Positions 1 through 5,472 of a stretch of DNA of 7,663 bases are shown piece after piece. Numbering within the stretch: position 1 is the stretch's first letter; each line of letters opens with the position of its first letter. The notes beneath the pieces are model-generated. The model worked only from the letters and a program-made list of their open reading frames with translations. It was not told the DNA's origin and did not search any database. Origin of the DNA: Psychrilyobacter sp. (GTDB lineage Bacteria > Fusobacteriota > Fusobacteriia > Fusobacteriales > Fusobacteriaceae); contig JAGLEA010000145.1 of the NCBI GenBank assembly GCA_023145315.1, positions 1 to 7,663 of the forward strand. The letters run 5' to 3'. A program made the translations under genes and the position numbers.

Positions 1-163
1 TTCCTTGCTCTATTCCTTGTTTTATTCCTCTAATCTCACCTTTTTCTTCAGCTCCTAATAAAGCATTGTATTTTTCTGCTATTGCATCTGCTCGTTGCCT
101 ATAAATTTCAGCTTCTTTGGGATCTCTACTCAATCTAGCTAACTCTTCTCTAGCTTCGTGCAT
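1..163 (-). CDS. Possible independently translated Rpn C-terminal fragment (RpnS-like), partial
   Basis: Within the broken Rpn gene, an ATG at 161-163 opens a frame that runs without a stop to the left window edge, at least 54 codons. It is preceded by AAAGGAG (170-176) at a 6-base spacing, a good ribosome site. It overlaps the stop of the upstream fragment (150-152) by a few bases, which also permits translational coupling. The product would be hydrophilic and helical (HEAREELARLSRDPKEAEIY, then RADAIAEKYNALL), followed by repeated G-I-(K/E)-Q-G. In Escherichia coli, rpn genes carry an internal start that yields a short C-terminal protein, RpnS, which inhibits the full-length toxin. Whether this fragment is made or does anything is inference; it may simply be decaying sequence. 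Confidence 0.35.
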   Translation of the reverse strand, partial: MHEAREELARLSRDPKEAEIYRQRADAIAEKYNALLGAEEKGEIRGIKQGIEQG

Positions 164-386
164 CTCTCTCTCCTTTATCTGTTGTTGCAAGTATATCTAA
201 TCTTGAATAACTATTTTCTATAAACTCTTTCTCTAAAGTCGTATTTTTAATTTTTACCTCTTTTATATTTTCTTTCCCCTTAAAACATGAATTTAAAAGA
301 GATATCAATATCTTTGGATGAGTTTCACTCCCAAATATTCTTTTAAATACATAATCTTGCTTTACATCAAATAATTGTGTGCACAT
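1..386 (-). pseudogene. Rpn-family PD-(D/E)XK nuclease, internally deleted and frameshifted, 3' end outside window
   Basis: This is a broken gene of the Rpn family (recombination-promoting nuclease, PDDEXK fold, often labelled putative transposase). The first 72 or so residues match the family N-terminus: DVKQDYVFKRIFGSE at residues 7-21, and SRLDILATTDKGE at 61-73, where Asp64 is the likely first catalytic acid. The frame then leaves the family sequence and stops at 150-152 after 78 residues. From base 163 leftwards, a shifted frame reads MHEAREELARLSRDPKE and on to KGEIRGIKQGIEQG, which is the usual Rpn C-terminus with its Gly-Gln repeats. The expected middle, including the E-x-Q catalytic strand, is missing. 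An internal deletion joined at a (GA)5 tract (163-172) explains this best. The start is ATG at 386 with an AAGGAGG site at 393-399. Family assignment is confident; the deletion size, perhaps 130-160 codons, is from memory of family length. Confidence 0.8.
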
Positions 387-392
387 TTTATG

Positions 393-451
393 CCTCCTTT
401 TTAGAAAAGTTTTAACTCTTTTCTATTATTTTTATTTTTTATATTATACCA
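393..451 (-). promoter_or_regulatory. Promoter (extended -10), leader hairpin and ribosome site of the Rpn remnant
   Basis: Reading on the minus strand, TGGTATAAT at 451-443 is a perfect extended -10 element (TGnTATAAT). No good -35 is seen at the usual distance, which extended -10 promoters tolerate. The leader then contains a 7-bp inverted repeat, AGAAAAG/CTTTTCT, at 403-409 and 418-424 with an 8-base loop. It ends 3 bases before the AAGGAGG ribosome site at 393-399. The repeat could hinder ribosome access but is AT-rich and may be chance. The start of the Rpn gene therefore still appears to carry working expression signals. Confidence 0.55.
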
Positions 452-456
452 CATAT

Positions 457-486
457 AAAAATAGAACCTAGAAAAATCTAGATCCC
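457..486 (-). terminator. Rho-independent terminator of the flavin oxidoreductase gene
   Basis: On the minus strand, GGGATCTAGA (486-477), a TTTT loop (476-473) and TCTAGGTTCT (472-463) can form a 10-bp stem with some G-U pairs. It is followed by A and a run of five T (461-457). It begins 14 bases after the TAA stop at 501-503. Position and structure fit an intrinsic terminator for the upstream gene. It sits directly upstream of, and close against, the -10 element of the Rpn remnant. Confidence 0.65.
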
Positions 487-500
487 ATTTTAATAATTTA

Positions 501-1433
501 TTAACTAAAAACATTTTTAAATCTTGAAAAAACTTCCTTAACGCTAATTACATCTTTTATTTTCCACACATCCTTTCCTGCAAAAAATATTCCATTTTCA
601 GTATCTCCACTATGTCCTTCTACTAATTTTTCATTTACACAAAATGAGTAGTTACATTTTTTTAGACATTGCACACAATTTTTCGCTTTTTCTTGAGTTC
701 CTGATTTTAATCTATCTACAAATGGACTCTTAATAGCATTAGCAGGTAACCCAGCACATGAATCAATTTGAACAACATCTCCTTTTCTTGTATTAACATA
801 GAGTTGTTTAAATGCATCACTAACCTCACATTCCGTTGTTGCAATAAATCTTGTTCCCATCTGAACTCCTACAGCTCCTAAATCTAACATTCTCTGTGCA
901 TCATTAGAATCTATTACTCCACCAGCACCAAATACTGGTATGTTTACAGCATTTACTATATCTTCTACTATATCCCATGAATCTTCATTTGTTCCTAAAT
1001 GTCCACCAGCATTTCCACCTTCTACAACTATTGCAGTAGCACCTAGTCTCTCAGAAAGTTTAGCCGCTTTTACAGAAGATACTATTGGAAATATTGGAAC
1101 ATTTCTCTCTTTTCCAATTTTGAAAATTCCTTTTGAAAATCCAGCTCCACAAACGATAAGATCAGCTCCAGCATCTATCGAAGTATTTACAGCCTCCTCA
1201 AAATTACTAACAGCTACCATTATATTTACACCTATTGCACCGGCTTTATCTCCAAGATATTCCTTTGCTTTTATTATTTCACTTTTTAATTCTTCCATTC
1301 CTATTGCAGATCCTGCAATAAGTCCAATTCCACCCTCTCTTGCCACTGCACCTGCCAATCTTGACATAGATGCCTTAATACCCATTCCACCTTGTATAAT
1401 TGGTGTTTCTATATTTAAAGTTCCTATTCTCAT
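501..1433 (-). CDS. NAD(P)H-dependent flavin oxidoreductase, nitronate monooxygenase / FabK family
   Basis: This 310-residue protein is an FMN-binding TIM barrel of the nitronate monooxygenase/enoyl-ACP reductase II (FabK) family. The N-terminus holds the flavin loop PIIQGGMGIKAS (11-22) and REGGIGLIAG (32-41). VEGGNAGGHLG (137-147) carries the family His, here His145. FGAGGVID (168-175) and GVQMGTRFIAT (189-199) form the phosphate-binding part. The C-terminus adds four close cysteines, Cys253, Cys256, Cys260 and Cys265 (C-x2-C-x3-C-x4-C), then GIFFAGKDVWKIKDVISVKE. That tail resembles clostridial family members rather than classical FabK, so a general oxidoreductase is a safer call than fatty-acid synthesis. 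No other fab genes are next to it. The start is ATG at 1433 with AGGAGGGG upstream (1440-1447). It is a single-gene unit with its own promoter and terminator. The exact substrate is unknown. Confidence 0.85.
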   Translation of the reverse strand: MRIGTLNIETPIIQGGMGIKASMSRLAGAVAREGGIGLIAGSAIGMEELKSEIIKAKEYLGDKAGAIGVNIMVAVSNFEEAVNTSIDAGADLIVCGAGFSKGIFKIGKERNVPIFPIVSSVKAAKLSERLGATAIVVEGGNAGGHLGTNEDSWDIVEDIVNAVNIPVFGAGGVIDSNDAQRMLDLGAVGVQMGTRFIATTECEVSDAFKQLYVNTRKGDVVQIDSCAGLPANAIKSPFVDRLKSGTQEKAKNCVQCLKKCNYSFCVNEKLVEGHSGDTENGIFFAGKDVWKIKDVISVKEVFSRFKNVFS

Positions 1434-1460
1434 AAAAATCCCCTCCTAATTTCTATATAC

Positions 1461-1489
1461 ATAATAACACTTGTAATTTTATTAAACAA
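1461..1489 (-). promoter_or_regulatory. Predicted sigma70-type promoter of the flavin oxidoreductase gene
   Basis: On the minus strand, TTGTTT (1489-1484) and TATTAT (1466-1461) are separated by 17 bases. Transcription would begin near 1454, giving a leader of about 20 bases that includes the AGGAGGGG ribosome site. AT-rich sequence makes such matches common, so confidence is moderate. Confidence 0.45.
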
Positions 1490-1562
1490 AATTTAATTAC
1501 TTATGTTTTTATATGTGTTTTAGTCAATGGTTTAGAGGGAAATAAGCAATTTTTATTTTATT

Positions 1563-1588
1563 TTGTTTTCTTATCTTGTTTTCTTATT
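1563..1588. repeat. Short 13-base tandem direct repeat, two copies
   Basis: The 13-base unit TTGTTTTCTTATC at 1563-1575 is followed at once by a copy differing in its last base (1576-1588). The core TTGTTTTCTTAT also occurs once more at 2101-2112, inside the pseudopilin gene. The repeat lies in the 169-base gap between the pseudopilin stop and the oxidoreductase start. That gap otherwise shows only the oxidoreductase promoter and no clear terminator. In such T-rich sequence the repeat may be replication slippage without function. Confidence 0.5.
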
Positions 1589-1602
1589 TCTTTAGTGTTA
1601 TT

Positions 1603-2196
1603 TTATCTGATTCTTTTTAATTCCTCGGGCATACTACTAGGTGCTACAGCCTCATCAATTGTCAATGTTGTAATAGGTGTATATTCTCTTACACTTAGAT
1701 ATTTAATATGAGAAGTTTGACTCAAACTAACAGCATGCCTAATTTCCTCACTACCATCTATCTCAGGAGTTGTATTCTTCTCTGTGACATAGATAGTCAT
1801 TCCACGACTTATATTTCCCCAACTAGTAATATAATTATCAAAATCAGCTACATATGTGCCATCACTTTTTTTCTTTATATATTCTAAATCTTTCGGAAGA
1901 TTCAGAGTTCTTATTATATGCCGTGTTCCCCCGACTTTCCATACACCATCACTATCTTCTACTCTATAAATTTCTATCTTTTTATTTTCTAAATCAAAAT
2001 CTATCCCTTGCCTTCTACCAGTTTCTAATGCTCTTTTAGCAGTTACTCTAAAAAATTCTCCTAATTCATTTCTGACTCTTAATATAGCATTATTTTTTCT
2101 TTGTTTTCTTATTGATATTCCACCAAATCCTAATATGACTCCTAAAACAGCCATTATTACTAATAGTTCTACTATAGTAAATCCTTTTTTCTTCAT
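1603..2196 (-). CDS. Type IV pilin-like protein, GspH/FimT-type minor pseudopilin
   Basis: This 197-residue protein starts MKKKGFTIVELLVIMAVLG, a class III (prepilin) signal. Prepilin peptidase would cut after Gly5 and methylate Phe6, and Glu10 is the conserved +5 glutamate. A hydrophobic helix spans about residues 6-27. The following segment, residues 38-80 (VRNELGEFFRVTAKRALETGRRQGIDFDLENKKIEIYR), fits the GspH/FimT pattern of a helix leading into a beta sheet. Such proteins are minor subunits of type II secretion or type IV pilus machines in the inner membrane and periplasm. No other pilus or secretion gene is next to it here, so the machine it serves must be encoded elsewhere. The start is ATG at 2196, with AGGTAGGTGG just upstream. 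A TATAAT lies a little before that, but no convincing -35 or terminator was found. Confidence 0.85.
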   Translation of the reverse strand: MKKKGFTIVELLVIMAVLGVILGFGGISIRKQRKNNAILRVRNELGEFFRVTAKRALETGRRQGIDFDLENKKIEIYRVEDSDGVWKVGGTRHIIRTLNLPKDLEYIKKKSDGTYVADFDNYITSWGNISRGMTIYVTEKNTTPEIDGSEEIRHAVSLSQTSHIKYLSVREYTPITTLTIDEAVAPSSMPEELKRIR

Positions 2197-2261
2197 ATTC
2201 CCACCTACCTAAATTATATTACTATATTGTACTCAAAATATTTTTATTTCCTTGTATATAC

Positions 2262-2290
2262 AAAAAAAAGTGAAGATATTCTTCACTTTT
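2262..2290 (-). terminator. Rho-independent terminator of tpx
   Basis: On the minus strand, AAAAGTGAAGA (2290-2280), a 3-base loop (2279-2277) and TCTTCACTTTT (2276-2266) form an 11-bp stem ending in a T run that continues to 2262. It begins 17 bases after the tpx stop. The symmetry (A run on one side, T run on the other) would let it work in both directions, but no plus-strand gene approaches it. Confidence 0.9.
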
Positions 2291-2307
2291 AATTATTACT
2301 TTATTAA

Positions 2308-2811
2308 TTACACTAAATCTTTTGCAATATTAATTGCTTTATCATAATTTGGATGCCCTGTTACTTCTTGTACATATTCTACATACTTTACAGTACCGTC
2401 TTTATCTATCACGACTATTCCTCTAGCCAAAAGTCTTAATTCTTCTAATACAAAACCATATTTCATTCCAAAATCTAAATCTTTATGATCTGATAAAGTT
2501 ATTGCTGTATCTATCCCTTTATTTGCACAGAATTTACCTAAGGCAAATGGTAGATCAACAGAAATCGTAATTACATTGATTCCTTTATGTTCGTAAGCTT
2601 CAGTATTAAATCTAATCGTTTGTAATTCACAAACCCCTGTATCTACTGATGGCATCGATGAAATTATTACTACTTCCCCCTTTAGTTCTTCAAGAGAAAA
2701 TGGTGTTAAATCATTTTTTAACCCTGTAAAATTTGGTGCCTGCATCCCTACTTTAATCTCGTTACCTATTAATGTTAATGGGTTTCCCCCAAATGTAATG
2801 TTATTGCTCAA
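2308..2811 (-). CDS. tpx: Thiol peroxidase (atypical 2-Cys peroxiredoxin)
   Basis: Tpx reduces hydrogen peroxide and alkyl hydroperoxides using thioredoxin as electron donor. The 167-residue length is standard for the family. The active-site motif PSVDTGVCELQTIRFN spans residues 54-69, with peroxidatic Cys61 and Thr58. The resolving Cys95 lies in LGKFCANKG, as expected for an atypical 2-Cys enzyme. Arg130 in LLARGIVVID (127-136) is the conserved active-site arginine. No signal peptide is present, so it acts in the cytoplasm. The start is the TTG at 2809-2811. It lies 9 bases from a GGAGG site and gives the normal N-terminus (SNNITFGGNPLTLIG), whereas the first in-frame ATG would remove conserved sequence. 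It is a single-gene unit with its own promoter and terminator, 88 bases after the preceding gene. Confidence 0.96.
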   Translation of the reverse strand: MSNNITFGGNPLTLIGNEIKVGMQAPNFTGLKNDLTPFSLEELKGEVVIISSMPSVDTGVCELQTIRFNTEAYEHKGINVITISVDLPFALGKFCANKGIDTAITLSDHKDLDFGMKYGFVLEELRLLARGIVVIDKDGTVKYVEYVQEVTGHPNYDKAINIAKDLV

Positions 2812-2820
2812 TTCTATACA

Positions 2821-2825
2821 CCTCC
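2821..2825 (-). promoter_or_regulatory. Ribosome binding site fixing a TTG start for tpx
   Basis: GGAGG reads on the minus strand at 2825-2821 and stands 9 bases before TTG (2811-2809). There is no ATG or GTG near it in the reading frame, and the residues following the TTG match the normal Tpx N-terminus. The TTG is therefore the start. Confidence 0.85.
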
Positions 2826-2840
2826 AAGTTAATATAATTA

Positions 2841-2869
2841 AGTTTAAGACATTTATTTTAAAATGTCAA
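2841..2869 (-). promoter_or_regulatory. tpx promoter with an inverted repeat in the spacer (possible operator)
   Basis: On the minus strand, a perfect TTGACA -35 (2869-2864) is followed after 17 bases by TAAACT (2846-2841) as -10. An exact 7-bp inverted repeat, GACATTT-6-AAATGTC, fills 2867-2848, overlapping the -35 and nearly all of the spacer. A repressor bound there would block RNA polymerase, which would suit a peroxide-regulated gene. It does not closely match a PerR box as I know it (TTATAATnATTATAA). The repeat is not followed by a T run, so it is a poor terminator for the gene before it. Confidence 0.6.
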
Positions 2870-2899
2870 TTTATTAAATTAAAAAGATCTATTAATTGT

Positions 2900-3622
2900 C
2901 TATTCTATCTCTAAAATACCCAGATCAGGATTAAATTTTTCTCCTGCTGTAAGGAGTCTATCAAATTCTAATTTTGAAAAAAGACTAGTTGAATCAATGT
3001 CATAAGCTATAAAAAATACCTCTTCTTCTAAATATTTTTCTATATAGTTTTTTAATTCCTTGGCTATTTCTCCATCTTTAGAAGAATATCTTGTAGTTTT
3101 TAAATTTATTTTAACTTTTTTTATTATCTCAAACTCATTTAATAGTGGCTCAAACAAAGATATGAAATCACAGATAGTCTTATTATCTTCTAAATCGTCT
3201 GCTAGATATCCACCATTCCATTTCGGAAATAAATTTGTTTCTATAACTTTTAACTTCTCCTCTGAAATTAGTTTTAGTTTCAATACTATATGATATGTTA
3301 ACAATTCATAGATGTAGGAATGATTTGTGCTAAGTAGAAGTTCTAAGTTATCTTCTAATATTATTTTTTCACCGTTTAGAAATCCATCTAAATCTAAACT
3401 AGTGATATATTTCCCCTTTGTATCTATCTTATATTCAAATTCTTCATCATCAGTTTCTATATAGATTTGACCCTTCCAATCTATTTTTTTTTCTTCATCC
3501 TCATCTAACTTTGTCCATTCGTAAAATGATTCCTCAACTAATTTTGAAAAGTTTAAATTATCTTTTTCATATAGTTTTTCACCCTCATTGTATAATTGAA
3601 CATTTCTCAAAAATATATTCAT
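2900..3622 (-). CDS. Hypothetical acidic protein, gene directly after panF
   Basis: I do not recognise this 240-residue protein. It has no signal peptide or membrane helix and looks cytoplasmic. It is rich in Glu, Asp, Lys, Leu and Ile, with an acidic stretch (KLDEDEEKKIDWKG, then ETDDEEFEYKID) within about residues 37-65. Visible landmarks are LFPKWNGGYLADDL near the middle, which may be a loop, and FDRLLTAGEKFNPDLGILEIE at the C-terminus. The start chosen is ATG at 3622, after GGGGGAG, 13 bases past the panF stop. A TTG at 3643 in the same frame overlaps the panF stop but has no clear ribosome site. The tight spacing suggests co-transcription with yhdT-panF. No terminator was found in the 88 bases after its stop. 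No function is proposed. Confidence 0.75.
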   Translation of the reverse strand: MNIFLRNVQLYNEGEKLYEKDNLNFSKLVEESFYEWTKLDEDEEKKIDWKGQIYIETDDEEFEYKIDTKGKYITSLDLDGFLNGEKIILEDNLELLLSTNHSYIYELLTYHIVLKLKLISEEKLKVIETNLFPKWNGGYLADDLEDNKTICDFISLFEPLLNEFEIIKKVKINLKTTRYSSKDGEIAKELKNYIEKYLEEEVFFIAYDIDSTSLFSKLEFDRLLTAGEKFNPDLGILEIE

Positions 3623-3635
3623 ATCTCCCCCATAA

Positions 3636-5087
3636 TTAATCAAAAAATATCTCTAAATTCTTATCCGATATCGATTTACCCATATATGATCCTATGATAA
3701 ATACTAAACCTCCTAAAAATATTGTTGGAACAATTTGATGTATTCCATATATATTTATTTTAAAAATTGTAAAGGTTATATATATTACTAAACTAGCACC
3801 CATACTATAAAGTGCTCCTGTAGAGTTTGCTCTTTTCCAATAAAGTCCTAAAAGAATTGGCCACATAAATACGGCTTCTAATCCTCCTAAAGCAAATAGG
3901 TTTAACCATACTATAAATTCTGGTGGATGATACGCCAATGCAAATACAGATACTCCCATAATTAATGTTGTCCATAAAGAAATTTTACTTAATTTTTGAT
4001 CATCTACTTCAGTAGCTATATAATTGATATAGATATCTTTAACTATAGTTGAACTAGTTTGAATTAAGAGAGAATCTACAGTAGACATGATGGCAGCTAA
4101 TGGCCCTCCTATAAAAACTCCTAGTAAAATAGGAGATAGATTTCTTATTGCTAACATTGGAATTACTTTATCACCTAGATGTTCATTTGGCATAATTGCT
4201 ATCCCCATAACTCCTATTAAGTTCATCATTATCATCAAAAAACCTACTACAAATGTTCCGATTACCATAGCTCTATGAAGTGATTTCGTGTCTTTAAATC
4301 CCATACATCTTATAGTGGTTTGTGGTAATCCTAGTAATCCCACTCCTACTAATACCCAAAAAGACATAATAAATGGCTTTGATATTGCTCCCCCACTAGT
4401 TGGTGTCAATAGATTAGGATCTATTTCATAGATAGTTTTCATAATGTTTCTCATTCCACCGCCAGCTTCTTTTAGAATCCAAAACAATATAACACTAGAG
4501 ATTAACATTATTACACCTTGGATAGCATCTGTAATTGCTACAGTTTTAAATCCTCCAAATACTGTATAAAAAATTACAGCAAATCCAAATATAAATAGTC
4601 CAATAGTATAGTCTAAACCTGTTAAAACTTCAAATAATCTTGCTCCACCTATGACTTGAACTACCATATAAGCCATAAAAAAAACTAAAATAGCTACGGA
4701 AGAAATTATTACTACCCATTTATTTTCATATCTAGCTCGTAAAAAATCATTTATAGTTATACCGTTTATTTTTCTCGAAATAATAGCCAACTTTTTACCT
4801 AGTATTCCCAGTGTTAAAAATGCCGTCGGAATCTGGATAGAGGCTAGTAAAACCCATCCTAATCCTAAATTATAAGCAACACCTGGTCCTCCTAAGAAAG
4901 AGCTTGCACCAGTATATGTTGCTATTACTGTCATAGCAAGTACAAAACCTCCCATACTCCTATTCCCGATGAAATATTCATTTGTGAAATCTTTACTTTT
5001 TTTTCTTCTAGGGCTATTATAGTAAGCTATGTAGAGTGTAATCCCGAGATATATCATCAATGGAACTATTAATTTTACTTTATCCAT
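3636..5087 (-). CDS. panF: Sodium/pantothenate symporter
   Basis: PanF imports pantothenate (vitamin B5, the coenzyme A precursor) with sodium across the inner membrane. It belongs to the solute:sodium symporter family. At 483 residues it has the same length as Escherichia coli PanF and recalls it throughout: NEYFIGNRSMGGFVLAMT (36-53), SSFLGGPGVAYNLGLGWVLL (62-81), VQVIGGARLFE (143-153), FGGFKTV (177-183), GLPQTTIRC (253-261), AAIMSTVDSLLIQTSSTIVKD (331-351) and WLNLFALGGLEAVFMWPILLGLYWKRAN (394-421). The Ser/Thr-rich stretch at 335-347 lies where this family has its Na2 site. About 12-13 membrane helices are visible. The start ATG overlaps the yhdT stop as TAATG, and AAGGAG lies within the last codons of yhdT, so the two genes are translationally coupled. 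The substrate call rests on overall resemblance and on the yhdT neighbour. Confidence 0.93.
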   Translation of the reverse strand: MDKVKLIVPLMIYLGITLYIAYYNSPRRKKSKDFTNEYFIGNRSMGGFVLAMTVIATYTGASSFLGGPGVAYNLGLGWVLLASIQIPTAFLTLGILGKKLAIISRKINGITINDFLRARYENKWVVIISSVAILVFFMAYMVVQVIGGARLFEVLTGLDYTIGLFIFGFAVIFYTVFGGFKTVAITDAIQGVIMLISSVILFWILKEAGGGMRNIMKTIYEIDPNLLTPTSGGAISKPFIMSFWVLVGVGLLGLPQTTIRCMGFKDTKSLHRAMVIGTFVVGFLMIMMNLIGVMGIAIMPNEHLGDKVIPMLAIRNLSPILLGVFIGGPLAAIMSTVDSLLIQTSSTIVKDIYINYIATEVDDQKLSKISLWTTLIMGVSVFALAYHPPEFIVWLNLFALGGLEAVFMWPILLGLYWKRANSTGALYSMGASLVIYITFTIFKINIYGIHQIVPTIFLGGLVFIIGSYMGKSISDKNLEIFFD

Positions 5088-5356
5088 TATTTTTCTCCTT
5101 GATTTTTTTCATATTCTGTTAGATCCATATCTTTAAAAAACAATTTTATTGCAAACCATAGAAGTGTTGTAATCATTAAAAAACCTAATATACATGAGTA
5201 GAAGAACCATTCTGGTAGACCTAATATGTATTTATATTCTTTAGGATCAACATCTCCTAATCCATATGCAAAACTATACCACCATATAAAATATATTAGA
5301 TATAATATAGAGGTTACAATTGCTTCTTTTTTTAATTGCTTATTTATATTTTTCAT
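5087..5356 (-). CDS. yhdT: YhdT family small membrane protein
   Basis: This 89-residue inner-membrane protein belongs to the YhdT family, whose function is not established. Two membrane helices are visible, at about residues 13-33 and 52-74. The family signature GLPEWFFYSCILGFLMITTLLWFAIKLFFKDMDL spans 46-79, compared with GFPRWFEMACI and a closely similar tail in Escherichia coli YhdT (80 residues). A charged C-terminus follows. It is the first gene of the yhdT-panF unit, an order also found in Escherichia coli, and its stop overlaps the panF start by one base. This fixed pairing suggests an accessory role for PanF, such as a small subunit or stability factor, but that is inference. The start is ATG at 5356 with AAGGAG at 5361-5366. 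Confidence 0.9.
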   Translation of the reverse strand: MKNINKQLKKEAIVTSILYLIYFIWWYSFAYGLGDVDPKEYKYILGLPEWFFYSCILGFLMITTLLWFAIKLFFKDMDLTEYEKNQGEK

Positions 5357-5399
5357 GTTTCTCCTTTTTATCTATCTTGAAAAATTATATTAATACAAA

Positions 5400-5428
5400 A
5401 TTATACTGTTAATCAATAGTAGTTACAA
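5400..5428 (-). promoter_or_regulatory. Predicted sigma70-type promoter of the yhdT-panF unit
   Basis: On the minus strand, TTGTAA (5428-5423) and a perfect TATAAT (5405-5400) are 17 bases apart. Transcription would start near 5393, leaving a leader of about 37 bases. It lies just after the lpxD terminator, which supports a separate transcription unit. No hairpin or operator-like repeat was seen in the leader. Confidence 0.65.
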
Positions 5429-5433
5429 TAAAT

Positions 5434-5457
5434 AAAAAAATTAGGACTTCTCCTAAT
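5434..5457 (-). terminator. Rho-independent terminator of the bamA-skp-lpxD operon
   Basis: On the minus strand, ATTAGGA (5457-5451), a 4-base loop and TCCTAAT (5446-5440) form a perfect 7-bp stem, with T bases continuing to 5434. It starts 15 bases after the lpxD stop. The short but GC-containing stem and T run are typical. Confidence 0.85.
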
Positions 5458-5472
5458 CTTTTATTTTTATAT

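Noticed and set aside
1..386. Rpn remnant as an insertion sequence
   Set aside because: The family is often labelled transposase, but no terminal inverted repeats or target duplications are visible, and these proteins are now viewed as nucleases or toxins rather than classical transposases.
940..1449. Long open frame on the plus strand opposite the flavin oxidoreductase gene
   Set aside because: It lies antisense to a clear gene, its protein is low-complexity (rich in Ser, Pro, Ile and Ala) without any family motif, and it has no sensible ribosome site. It is a by-product of codon use in the real gene.
1539..1590. Inverted repeat GAAATAAG/CTTATTTC as a terminator for the pseudopilin gene
   Set aside because: The 8-bp stem is almost all A-T, the loop is about 36 bases, and no T run follows on the minus strand.
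2101..2112. Third copy of TTGTTTTCTTAT as part of a dispersed repeat family
   Set aside because: It lies in coding sequence (Ile-Arg-Lys-Gln) and the motif is simple T-rich sequence, so a chance match is likely.
3060..3639. Plus-strand open frames opposite the hypothetical gene
   Set aside because: Short, rich in Phe, Ser and His, with no ribosome site or motif. The minus-strand frame is longer, well placed after panF and has normal composition.
5357..5472. Riboswitch or leader control upstream of yhdT-panF
   Set aside because: The stretch is only 116 bases, made up of the lpxD terminator, a promoter and a short leader of about 37 bases. There is no room or structure for a known riboswitch.
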